DNA from: Jatrophihabitans telluris
Lineage (GTDB): Bacteria > Actinomycetota > Actinomycetes > Mycobacteriales > Jatrophihabitantaceae
Direction of reading: 5' to 3'
Assembly: GCF_023516435.1 (NCBI RefSeq)
Contig: NZ_CP097332.1
Coordinates: forward strand, 992,001 to 1,056,000
Length of the DNA stretch: 64,000 bases
Below the pieces are notes generated by a model, which searched no databases, was not told the origin of the DNA, and saw nothing but the letters and a program-made list of their open reading frames with translations. The position numbers and the translations under genes are program-made. This document shows positions 53,891 through 62,900 of this stretch, piece after piece; the first letter of the stretch is position 1; each line of letters begins with the position of its first letter.

Positions 53891-55690
53891 TCAGCAGACC
53901 GGCGACTGGACGGCGACGGGAAGCGAAAGCACACCGGGTTGGCGAAGGATCTGTACCGGGCCGCGTCCGGGGTCGCCGCTGGTGACCACCGTGACCGTGG
54001 TCGTGGTGGCCCGTCGGAGTTCGACGGTCACGGTGAACACCGACAGGCCGTGTTCGCGTTGCGGAATCACCTGCAACTGTTGGCCGTTCACCACGACCGA
54101 CACGATCCGGCTTCCGTTGGTGTAGTAGTAGTTGACCAGCAGCTTGTTGTCGCCGGGCTTGGTCGGATAGGGCGGCTTGTCGGCCCGGACGGTGACGTAG
54201 GCGGGCAGGCCTGATGCGGGGGCGTCATTGGTCAGCGTGAGCGTGGCGGTCGACGTGCCGTTGCTCGCGCAGGAGCTGCGCTGGTAGCGCATCGCCCGGC
54301 GCAGGTAGTAGTCGAGCTTCCCGCCGGCCGCGTTCACCGTCGTGAAGCCGGAGAACGGACGGCTGCCCGGCTCCAGCGTTCCGGAAAGACTCGTCTGGCG
54401 CAGAATGTTCTCGTCCCGGCTGTCCTTGGCCCAGACCAGCAGCCGGCCCTCACCCGAGGCGCGTCCGGCCGCGTGCACCAGCGCGGCCGACCCCGGTGCG
54501 CCCAGCAACCGGTCGGAGATGGCGCTGCTGATGTCGAGCAGGTAGTTCTTGCGCGCAGTCGTCTTGGGATAACGGGTGTAGAGCTGCTGCTGGGTCAGGG
54601 CAACGACGTTGTCGGCACTGACGTCGGACTTGTCCGGCAGGGTCGCCGGGCCGGTGACCTTGAGCAGGTAGGAGATGGCGGTCGGGTCGATGGCGACGGC
54701 ACCGTCGATCTCCTGGCCGCTGTATTTGCGCCACATGGCTGCCCAGATCTGCGCGGCGTCCCGGAAGTCCGGACTGATCGTGCTGTTCGGGTAGGTGTCC
54801 CAGGGCGCGGATCCGCTGTAGCGCGCTGTGTATTCAGGTCCGAGATCGAGACCGGTCTTGACGTTGTAGAGCACCGTGTCGCTCTCGAAGCGGGTGAAGC
54901 TCAGCTTGCCGTTCTCGGCCGTGGCGATGGCGAACGCGCCGGGAATGCCCCCCAGGCCTCGGCTTTCGGCCTCGTTCTCCAAGCCGACGAAGTACCGTTT
55001 ACGGCCCTCGGACCCGAGCATGTCGGGCAGGATCGAAGCCGCGCGGTTGAGTCCCGCGACCTGGGCACCCAGCGCCGCCAGGCTGTCGCCGTAGTGGTTG
55101 CGCGCCCGGTCCACCGCTGCCAGCCAGGTGTGGTGCGGCAGCGCGTTGACCTGCCGGGTGGTCGAGGTCATCGCCTCATCGGCCCGGTTGAGCACGGGGG
55201 CCACCCCAATGATCGGTTTGAGGTCGATCTGGCCTCGGTTGATGAGGTTGTTGAGGACCAGACCATTGGCCGAGCTGCTCAGCGGGGCCAGCACATCGCG
55301 GCCGACGGTGTCGGCGGAGGCGGTACAGCCGCGGACCGAGGCGATGGGCCGTCCGAGCCAGGGGATGTGCGCCGCGACCCACCACGCGGGCCCGGTGCTC
55401 AGTTGGTGTGCTCGGTGGGCGCGTTGAGCGACGATCCTGGCCGAGGCGGTCGCGCCGGCCACATCGCCTTGGGCGACCTGGCTACGCGTTTTCGTGGCCA
55501 CGCGCTGCGCGTCGTCGAGTTGGTGCTTGGCCATGATGCCGGTGACCACCAACCAGACACCGCCCAGGACGAGCAGGGTCAGGACCGGGGCCCACAGCCA
55601 TGGCGAAGCGAGGCTACGGATTCCCCGTAGCCTCGCCCCTCGTTGCTCAGCCGTGCCGACGACGGCCCTGCACCACGATGATCGAGCCAC
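53891..55690 (-). CDS. DUF4012 domain-containing membrane-anchored protein
   Basis: A 599-residue protein with one N-terminal membrane segment (about 31-50) and a large extracytoplasmic DUF4012 region; SRGLGGIPGAFAI and DGAVAIDPTAISYLLKVTGP are typical of the family. DUF4012 proteins are found near capsule and wall-glycan genes in Gram-positive bacteria; their activity is not known to me. Two other cysteines are seen near CASNG and the C-terminal SPVC. The start at GTG 55690 overlaps the end of the upstream LAYTG gene by 44 bases and places a hairpin (55608-55636) in the coding start, so the true start is uncertain. Confidence 0.8.
   Translation of the reverse strand: MARSSWCRAVVGTAEQRGARLRGIRSLASPWLWAPVLTLLVLGGVWLVVTGIMAKHQLDDAQRVATKTRSQVAQGDVAGATASARIVAQRAHRAHQLSTGPAWWVAAHIPWLGRPIASVRGCTASADTVGRDVLAPLSSSANGLVLNNLINRGQIDLKPIIGVAPVLNRADEAMTSTTRQVNALPHHTWLAAVDRARNHYGDSLAALGAQVAGLNRAASILPDMLGSEGRKRYFVGLENEAESRGLGGIPGAFAIATAENGKLSFTRFESDTVLYNVKTGLDLGPEYTARYSGSAPWDTYPNSTISPDFRDAAQIWAAMWRKYSGQEIDGAVAIDPTAISYLLKVTGPATLPDKSDVSADNVVALTQQQLYTRYPKTTARKNYLLDISSAISDRLLGAPGSAALVHAAGRASGEGRLLVWAKDSRDENILRQTSLSGTLEPGSRPFSGFTTVNAAGGKLDYYLRRAMRYQRSSCASNGTSTATLTLTNDAPASGLPAYVTVRADKPPYPTKPGDNKLLVNYYYTNGSRIVSVVVNGQQLQVIPQREHGLSVFTVTVELRRATTTTVTVVTSGDPGRGPVQILRQPGVLSLPVAVQSPVC
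55608..55636 (-). terminator. 12-bp hairpin between the LAYTG gene and the DUF4012 gene
   Basis: GCGAGGCTACGG (55608-55619) and CCGTAGCCTCGC (55625-55636) form a perfect 12-bp stem with a 5-base loop, just beyond the LAYTG gene stop on the minus strand. It may terminate or attenuate transcription into the DUF4012 gene. Confidence 0.5.
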
Positions 55691-56075
55691 CGACGACCAT
55701 GAGCGCGCCCAAGCCGGCGACGACGGTTACCTGGGTGCCCGTATAGGCGAGGCCGCTGTTGGAACTCTTCAGCGGCGTACTGGTCGACGCGGCGGCCGAA
55801 GCGGAGTCCGACGCGATGCCTGAAGCCGGAGCCGACGACGTGGTGGCATCGACAACCGTGTCAGTCGAGCAGGCAGCCGGAGCGGTGCTCGCGGCGACCG
55901 ACGTGCCGGGCACGACGCTCGCGGCGCAGCTGTCGCTGGGCGGGTACGCGGTGGTGGCGAGTGCGGTCCCGGCCAGCGGTCCGAGCACGAGGGCGAGCGC
56001 GCCGCCCGCGACGGCACTGGCCAGGACGGTCTTTCGGCGACGCGATGGGCGCGGCGCGGACAAGTGAGTGATCAT
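55647..56075 (-). CDS. Small wall-anchored protein with LAYTG sorting signal
   Basis: A 142-residue protein from ATG 56075. A signal peptide (about 1-40, ending ALA) is followed by YPPSDSCAAS, a Ser/Ala/Thr-rich stretch with two cysteines, and a C-terminal sorting signal: LAYTG, a hydrophobic segment (VVAGLGALMVVGGSIIVV) and a basic RRR tail. LAxTG is the motif recognised by class E sortases of high-GC Gram-positives. No sortase gene is visible in the window. A CGGGGGGA box precedes the start. Its partner, with the same YPPxxSC opening, is the next gene upstream. Confidence 0.82.
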   Translation of the reverse strand: MITHLSAPRPSRRRKTVLASAVAGGALALVLGPLAGTALATTAYPPSDSCAASVVPGTSVAASTAPAACSTDTVVDATTSSAPASGIASDSASAAASTSTPLKSSNSGLAYTGTQVTVVAGLGALMVVGGSIIVVQGRRRHG

Positions 56076-56377
56076 TGTTTCCCCCCGAAGTTCTGCACGC
56101 TCACCGTAACTCAATACACGCGGAACTCACAAGTGCTTCGCCCTTGTTTGTTTCATGAATTCACATCTTGCTACTCTCCGGGTTGGTGCGAATACGGAAA
56201 GTACGCAAGGGTCATCGATAATGACGAATATCACCATCTGTAGTTATTCAACTACACCCCGTGACAGAAGGTATACATCGAATTCTTCCGCCGGTCGAGC
56301 CTGCGGGTGACAACGCGGCTCGGGAATTCTGCCGCAGACGTTTGATCGAGGTGCTGACTGCGCGGCCGCAGCAGCCG
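56076..56377. other. 302-base AT-rich intergenic region with a dyad
   Basis: No gene is seen. It includes the box CGGGGGGA on the minus strand at 56080-56087 (4 bases before ATG 56075), and an inverted repeat TGTAGTT-ATTC-AACTACA at 56239-56256, a good candidate operator for the LAYTG gene. It also includes a stretch near 56200-56280 that is clearly richer in A+T than the genes. Confidence 0.5.
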
Positions 56378-56992
56378 TCAGGGTCCGGCCCGACGCCCTG
56401 AGCGGATCGCGAACGCGCACAGAGCGACGGCTGCCGCAGCCACCAGACCGATGATCGCGAGCAGCGTCGGCGTCGACAGGCCTCGGCTCTGGCCGATTGC
56501 GACGCCGAGCGGCGTGGGAGGTGGCGGCGGTTCCACGATGGAGGAGGGGCTGGCCGTCACCGACCCCGACGGCGCGGGAGACGGCGATGGTGATGGCTGG
56601 CCACCGGTCAGCAGCGCGCTGCAGGCGGTGCTGCGGTCAGCCGCGCGGATCACGGTCACGGGCGCGGATATGGCCTCACGCAACTGGAAAGTCCCGCTGA
56701 CGTCAGCGTGAACGATGCCGATCGTGCGAAGCTCCGCGGTCACGGTGACCACGGCATCGGAGCCGAATCCGGTCCCCGTGATCTGCGCGCTGGCGCCGGA
56801 GTTGCCGATCCAGCTCGCGGCCAGCGCGCACGATTCGCGCGGCGGATAGGCCGGCGCGGCGCTGGCCGGAGCGCCCGTCGAGGTAGCCAGCACAGCGAAG
56901 AGCGCCACCGCGCCGAGCGTCGCCGAACGACGTCGCGTACGCCCGAACGCGCCGCGGACGTCTACGTCCGGCGGCGTGGAAAAGCTGTGCAT
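56378..56992 (-). CDS. Exported protein with C-terminal membrane anchor (YPPxxSC family)
   Basis: A 204-residue protein from ATG 56992. The signal region is residues 1-46. The mature part starts AYPPRESCALAAS, shares YPPxxSC with the LAYTG protein downstream, and has a second cysteine (STACSALL) that could pair with the first; the region resembles a small Ig-like fold. A Pro/Ser linker leads to a C-terminal membrane segment (LLAIIGLVAAAAVALCAFAI) and a basic end RSGRRAGP. No sorting motif is present, so it is probably membrane-anchored. A CGGGGGA box precedes the start. Function unknown. Confidence 0.75.
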   Translation of the reverse strand: MHSFSTPPDVDVRGAFGRTRRRSATLGAVALFAVLATSTGAPASAAPAYPPRESCALAASWIGNSGASAQITGTGFGSDAVVTVTAELRTIGIVHADVSGTFQLREAISAPVTVIRAADRSTACSALLTGGQPSPSPSPAPSGSVTASPSSIVEPPPPPTPLGVAIGQSRGLSTPTLLAIIGLVAAAAVALCAFAIRSGRRAGP

Positions 56993-57259
56993 CGAATCCC
57001 CCGATTTCTACATCGGAGGGTAAACGACGAAATGATTTTCTGACAACCGCTTGACATTGGACTGCGCCGCGCGTGATTGCCGTCACGGCCCGTTGGGCGA
57101 TTTGACGGTGTTGCGCAGCTGTCGACGGAGATTGTCGTTGTGTTTCTGAGACATTCCTCCGGCACCGGTATCAATTCGTGCCTCCACGGCTCTTTACCCC
57201 GCGCTTATGTCGGTTACGATGTGTGGGATCAGTAAAGCTCGGGATAGCGGGGGCAACCT
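56993..57259. promoter_or_regulatory. Divergent promoter region with Crp/GlxR-like site
   Basis: This 267-base gap separates the minus-strand YPPxxSC gene from the plus-strand propeller-PKD gene. It has CGGGGG boxes at both ends (minus strand 56997-57003; plus strand 57248-57254), a TTGACA at 57051-57056, and CGTGA-N6-TCACG at 57072-57087. That last site has the spacing of Crp/GlxR operators (TGTGA-N6-TCACA). Confidence 0.5.
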
Positions 57260-59830
57260 ATGAGCACAGTTTCACGTTATTCGGCGACGGCGGCACGCCG
57301 GCCGCGGCGAGGCTTGGTGGCCCTGGTCGCCGCCGCCTTGACCGTCGGCGTGCTGAGCGTGGCCACCACGGCACCGGCGGTGGCCGACACCCTCCCGCCC
57401 AACGGCACGCCCGCCACCGTCAGCGATGACAGCCTTCCGGTCTGGCAGATCAACGGCGTCGTCTGGGCCCAGGTCGTCGTCGGCAACACCGTCTACGCCA
57501 CGGGCAGCTTCACCTCGGCTCGACCGCCCGGCTCGACCGCGGGTAACAACGAGGTCGCTCGATCCAACCTGCTCGCCTACGACATCACCACCGGCAACCT
57601 GATCACGTCCTTCAATCACGCCCTCAACGCTCAGGGCCTGGCCATCGCGGCCTCGCCGGACGGCACCCGGCTCTACGTAGGTGGCGACTTCACCACCGTC
57701 GACGGCGTCTCGCACAGCCGGCTCGCCGCGTTCGACCTGAGCACCGGCGGCCTGGTCAACTCGTTCGCTCCATTGATGGGCACGACCGTGCGTGCCGTCG
57801 CAGCCACGAACACCACCGTCTATGCCGGCGGTGACTTCAGCGCCGTGGGCGGCGTCGCCCGGGCCAAGATCGCCGCCGTCGACACGAGCGGCGCGTTGAC
57901 CACGTGGAATCCCGGTGCCGGAGCTCCGGTGACGGCCCTGGCGATGTCCCCCGATGGCACCAAGCTCATCGTCGGCGGTCGCTTCACCACCCTGGCCGGG
58001 GTGTCGCGCTACGGCCTCGGCGCGGTGTCGGCCGCGACCGGTCTGGCCACCAACTGGGTGGCCAACCCGGTGGTGCGCGACGCCGGCAACAACTCGTCCA
58101 TCACCTCGCTGAACTCCGACGGCACGAACATCTACGGCAGTGGTTACGTGTTCGGCTCGGGGGGCAACGTCGAGGGCACCTTTGCCATCAAGGACGACGG
58201 CAGCCTGGTCTGGCTCAACGACTGCCACGGTGACACCTACAGCGCCTACCCGATCGGTTCGGTCGTCTACTCGGTGGCGCACTCGCACTTCTGCGGCAAC
58301 ATGGGGGCCTTCCCCGAGACCAACCCGCGCAGCTACCACCACGCGCTGGCCTCGACGACCTACGCCACGGGAACGCTGTCGCGCAACACGATCAACGGCT
58401 ACACCAACTTCCAGGGGCAGCCCGACAGCACCCAGCTCGACTGGTACCCGGACCTGTCCACCGGCAGCTACACCGGTCAGGGCCAGGCGGCCTGGTCGGT
58501 GACGGGCAACGCCCAGTACGTCGTGCTCGCCGGCGAGTTCCCGATCGTCAACGGCAAGGCCCAGCAGGGACTGGCCCGTTTCGCGGTCGCAAACCTGGCC
58601 ACGAACAAGCTCGGCCCGACCGCGTCCGCCAAGATCACGCCGACTGCCAGCATGCAGAACAGCACCTCGATCAAACTGACTTGGGGCACGACCTGGGACC
58701 CGGACAACGGCGCGTTGACCTACAAGGTCTACCGCGACGGCAGCACGATCGCGCTCAACTCGCGCACCGTGGACACCCGCTTCTGGACCGCGCCGAACCC
58801 GACCCAGGCCTTCACCGACACCAACGTGCCCAACGGCTCGCACACCTATGTGATCAAGGTCAGCGACGGCTGGGGCAACACGATCGCCAGCGCTGCCTCC
58901 AACGTCGTCACGATCGCCGGTTCGAACAACGCCCCGACGGCGTCGTTCACCAACGCCTGCACGGCGCTCGACTGCACCTTCGACGGATCGGCCTCATCCG
59001 ACAGTGATGGCTCGATCAGCTCCTACGCCTGGGACTTCGGCGACTCGACGACGGCCGCCGGTCCCACCCCGGCGCACAGCTACAGCGCCGCGGGCACGTA
59101 CACGGTGACGCTGACCGTCACCGACAACCTGGGTGCGACGGGGCAGCAGTCCACCGCGGTAACCGTCGTGCAGGGCAACCCGTTGCCCCCGGGCGCGTTC
59201 GCCTACGACACCTTCGACCGCACCGTTGCCTCCGGATGGGGCGGGGCGATCCTGGGCGGAGCCTGGTCGGGATCGACCGGTGCGCTGAGCGTGACTCCGG
59301 GAGCCGGCAACCTGACGCTCAACACCCCGGCAGGGTCGGCCTCCGCCTACCTCGCATCCACCGCCCACGCCGACAGCGTCGTGACGGCCGCCGTCTCGCT
59401 GAACCAGCTCGCGACCGGTGGCGGTTCCTACTTCGGCCTGCTGGCCCGTCGTCTGGACACCACGCACAACTACACCGGTCGGGTGCGGATCACCAGCGCC
59501 GGTGCCGTTCTGGTGTCACTGACCAAGTTGGACGGATCGTCGACCGCGGTCACGCTGGGAACGGAAAAGGGCGTCGCCGGTCTCACGTACACCCCGGGCA
59601 GCAAGCTCGATCTGCAGCTGGCGGTCACGACCTCCGGCGGGCTCAACCACCTGAGCGTCACCGCCTGGGCCGACGGCACGCCCCAGCCGGCCGCGCAACT
59701 GAGCTTCGACGACACCAGCACCGCGCTGCAGGCCGCCGGCGCTGTCGGTGCCTGGGGTTACCTGTCGGGTAGCTCGACCGTCACCGGCATCGTGAACTCC
59801 GTGTCGGCGTTCCAGGCCGTCGCTCCGTAG
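57260..59830 (+). CDS. Secreted beta-propeller, FN3, PKD and DxFxR-domain protein
   Basis: An 856-residue exported protein from ATG 57260, paralogous to the giant protein at 28073. After the signal peptide (about 1-43) the propeller (50-440) matches it repeat for repeat, including the CHGDTY ... HSHFCGN insertion and the GSYTGQGQAAW block. FN3 (about 445-555), one PKD domain (557-640) and one DxFxR domain (648-856, YDTFDRTVASGWGG) follow. It lacks the LamG domains and six PKD copies of the longer protein. No anchor is visible. The likely role is surface or matrix adhesion. Confidence 0.83.
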   Translation: MSTVSRYSATAARRPRRGLVALVAAALTVGVLSVATTAPAVADTLPPNGTPATVSDDSLPVWQINGVVWAQVVVGNTVYATGSFTSARPPGSTAGNNEVARSNLLAYDITTGNLITSFNHALNAQGLAIAASPDGTRLYVGGDFTTVDGVSHSRLAAFDLSTGGLVNSFAPLMGTTVRAVAATNTTVYAGGDFSAVGGVARAKIAAVDTSGALTTWNPGAGAPVTALAMSPDGTKLIVGGRFTTLAGVSRYGLGAVSAATGLATNWVANPVVRDAGNNSSITSLNSDGTNIYGSGYVFGSGGNVEGTFAIKDDGSLVWLNDCHGDTYSAYPIGSVVYSVAHSHFCGNMGAFPETNPRSYHHALASTTYATGTLSRNTINGYTNFQGQPDSTQLDWYPDLSTGSYTGQGQAAWSVTGNAQYVVLAGEFPIVNGKAQQGLARFAVANLATNKLGPTASAKITPTASMQNSTSIKLTWGTTWDPDNGALTYKVYRDGSTIALNSRTVDTRFWTAPNPTQAFTDTNVPNGSHTYVIKVSDGWGNTIASAASNVVTIAGSNNAPTASFTNACTALDCTFDGSASSDSDGSISSYAWDFGDSTTAAGPTPAHSYSAAGTYTVTLTVTDNLGATGQQSTAVTVVQGNPLPPGAFAYDTFDRTVASGWGGAILGGAWSGSTGALSVTPGAGNLTLNTPAGSASAYLASTAHADSVVTAAVSLNQLATGGGSYFGLLARRLDTTHNYTGRVRITSAGAVLVSLTKLDGSSTAVTLGTEKGVAGLTYTPGSKLDLQLAVTTSGGLNHLSVTAWADGTPQPAAQLSFDDTSTALQAAGAVGAWGYLSGSSTVTGIVNSVSAFQAVAP

Positions 59831-59855
59831 TTCCGCGGCTGGGCCGAACCGTCCG

Positions 59856-59923
59856 GCGAATGGGCAGTTCAGGCGCGAATGGGCGGTTTCAACCGCCCAT
59901 TCGCCGCCGGACTGCCCATTCGC
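59856..59923. repeat. Nested double palindrome before mfd
   Basis: Two perfect inverted repeats, one inside the other. The outer arms GCGAATGGGCAGT (59856-59868) and ACTGCCCATTCGC (59911-59923) enclose the inner arms GCGAATGGGCGGTT (59875-59888) and AACCGCCCATTCGC (59891-59904). Nearly the same 13-mer is therefore present four times, twice in each orientation. It may act as a bidirectional terminator for the propeller gene. Confidence 0.85.
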
Positions 59924-59968
59924 GATCGGGGGGAGGGACAGGCCGGTGGAGGACGTAGGCTGGAATAT

Positions 59969-62900
59969 ATGAGTCTCGCCGGTGTTCTGGACGCCGTCCT
60001 CGTCGATCCCGCGCTGCAGGGCCTCGTGGCCTCCGCCGGCCGGCCGTCACTGGCGGCCTCCGGTCCCTCCGCCCTTCGTCCCTTCGCCATCGCGGCCTTG
60101 GCCGCCCGGGCCGATCGGACCGTGCTGGCTGTCACCTCGACCGGGCGCGAGGCCGAGGATCTGCTCGAGTCGTTGCGCAGTCTGCTACCAACGGACGAGG
60201 TTGCCCTCTACCCCGGCTGGGAGACGTTGCCGCACGAGCGGCTATCGCCCCGGGCCGACACGGTTGGACGTCGCCTCGCGGTGCTGCGCCGGCTGCGTCA
60301 CCCGTCCAGCAGCGACGTCACCACCGGCCGGCTATCGGTCGTCGTCGCGCCGGTGCGCTCCGTACTGCAACCGCAGGTGCCCGGCCTCGGCGATCTGGAA
60401 CCGGTCAGCCTGACCGCCGGCGATGCCGGCCGCGAGCTCGGCGACATCGTCGAGGCGCTGGCCGCAGCGGGTTACGCCCGGACCGAACTGGTGGCCAACC
60501 GGGGTGAATTCGCAGTTCGCGGCGGCATCCTCGACGTGTTCCCGCCCACCGAGGAACACCCGCTGCGCGTGGAGTTCTGGGGCGACGAGATCGAAGAAGT
60601 CCGCTACTTCAAGGTGGCCGATCAGCGCTCGCTGGAGATCGCGCCGAACGGGCTCTGGGCGCCGCCGTGTCGCGAGATGATGCTGACGCCGCAGGTGCGA
60701 GCACGCGCGGCCGAACTCTTGGCACTGCACCCCGAACTCGGTGAGTTGCTCGAACCGATCAGCCAGGGCATGCACGTGGAGGGCATGGAGGCGTTGGCCC
60801 CGGTGCTCGTCGACGGCCTGGAACTCGTTCTGTCGGAGTTCCCGGCCGGAACCCACGTGCTGGTGTGCGAGCCCGAGCGGGTGCGGGCTCGCGCCGAGGA
60901 TCTCGTCCGGACCTCCGAGGAGTTCCTCGCCGCATCGTGGGCCGCCGCCGCCGGTGGCGGCAAGGCGCCGGTCGACCTCGGAGCGGCGTCGCTTCGCACG
61001 CTGGACGAGGTGCGTGAGACCGCCGCCCGGCTGAATCTGCCCTGGTGGACGCTGTCGCCGTTCACCGCCGATGCCGAGCTGGCTGCCGACGGCGACGTCG
61101 CCCTCACCTCGGTGCTGGAGGCCGCGCCCGCCTACCGGGGCGAGACCAAGACGCTGCTGGACGACGTCGCCGGCTGGACCGCGGCCGGCTGGCAGATCGC
61201 GCTCGTCTTCGACGGCCACGGCACCGCCAAGCGCGGTGTGGAACAACTGCGCGGCGCGGACGTGGCCGCCCGGCTGGTCGACTCCATCGACGAGTTGCCC
61301 GCGGGCGTTGCGGTGGTGGGCTGTGGGCACCTCGACGGTGGGCTGATCTCGCCCGAGCTGAAACTGGCGGTGCTCACCGAGTCCGACGTGACCGGCCAGC
61401 GGGGATCGACCACGTTGGACAAGTCGCGGATGCCGTCGAGGCGGCGCAACGCCATCGACCCGATCCAGCTCGCTTCCGGCGATTTCGTCGTGCACGAACA
61501 ACACGGCGTCGGCCGCTACGTCGAGATGGTCCGCCGCACCATCAACGGCGGCGAGCGCGAGTACCTGATCATCGAGTACGCCCCGGCCAAGCGGGGCCAA
61601 CCCGGGGATCGCCTTTTCGTACCGACCGATTCGCTCGACCAGGTCACCAAGTACGTGGGAGGCGAGGCCCCGTCGCTGTCCCGGCTCGGCGGCTCGGACT
61701 GGGCCAAGACCAAGGGACGCGCCCGCAAGGCCGTCAAGGAGATCGCCGCGGAGCTCATCCGGCTGTACTCGGCCCGGATGGCGACCAAGGGCTACGCGTT
61801 CGGCTCCGACACCCCGTGGCAACGAGAGCTGGAGGACGCGTTTCCCTTTGTGGAGACGCCCGATCAGCTCGCAGCCATCGACGAGGTCAAAGCCGACATG
61901 GAAAAGACCCTGCCGATGGACCGGGTCATCTGCGGCGACGTCGGGTACGGCAAGACCGAGGTCGCGGTGCGGGCCGCCTTCAAGGCCGTGCAGGACGGCA
62001 AGCAGGTTGCGGTGCTGGTGCCGACGACGCTGCTGGCCCACCAGCACATCCAGACCTTCGCCGGACGGATGAATCAGTTCCCGGTGACGATCAAGGAGCT
62101 GTCGCGCTTCACCCATGCCGGCGACGTCGACGACATCACCGCCGGCATTGCGGACGGCAGTGTGGACATCGTGATCGGCACCCATCGCCTTCTGCAACAG
62201 ACGGTCCGGTTCAAGGACCTGGGCCTGGTCATCATCGACGAGGAACAGCGTTTCGGCGTTGAGCACAAGGAATATCTCAAGTCGTTGCGGACCGCGGTCG
62301 ACGTGCTGACCATGTCCGCCACGCCGATCCCGCGCACCCTGGAGATGTCGCTGACCGGCATCCGCGAGCTCACCACGATCCTGACGCCACCCGAGGATCG
62401 GCACCCGATCCTGACCTTCGTCGGGGCCTACGACACCCGCCAGATCGCGGCCGCGATCCGCCGCGAGCTGCTGCGCGACGGACAGGTCTTCTTCATCCAC
62501 AACCGCGTCGAATCGATCAACCGGACCGCGGCCAAGCTCGCCGAACTCGTCCCGGAGGCGCGGATCGCCGTCGCCCACGGCCAGATGGGGCAGGACGCGT
62601 TGGAGAAGATCATGGTCGGGTTCTGGCAGAACGACTTCGACGTGCTGGTCTCGACGACGATCGTCGAGTCCGGGCTCGACATCCCCAACGCCAACACCCT
62701 GATCGTGGACCGCGCCGACATCTTCGGCCTGTCCCAGCTGCACCAGATGCGCGGACGGGTCGGCCGGGCGCGCGAACGCGGCTACGCCTACTTCCTCTAT
62801 CCGCCGGAGAAGCCGCTCACCGAGACCGCGCATGACCGGCTGGCCACCATCGCCCAGCACACCGAACTCGGAGCCGGGATGCAGGTGGCCATGAAGGATC

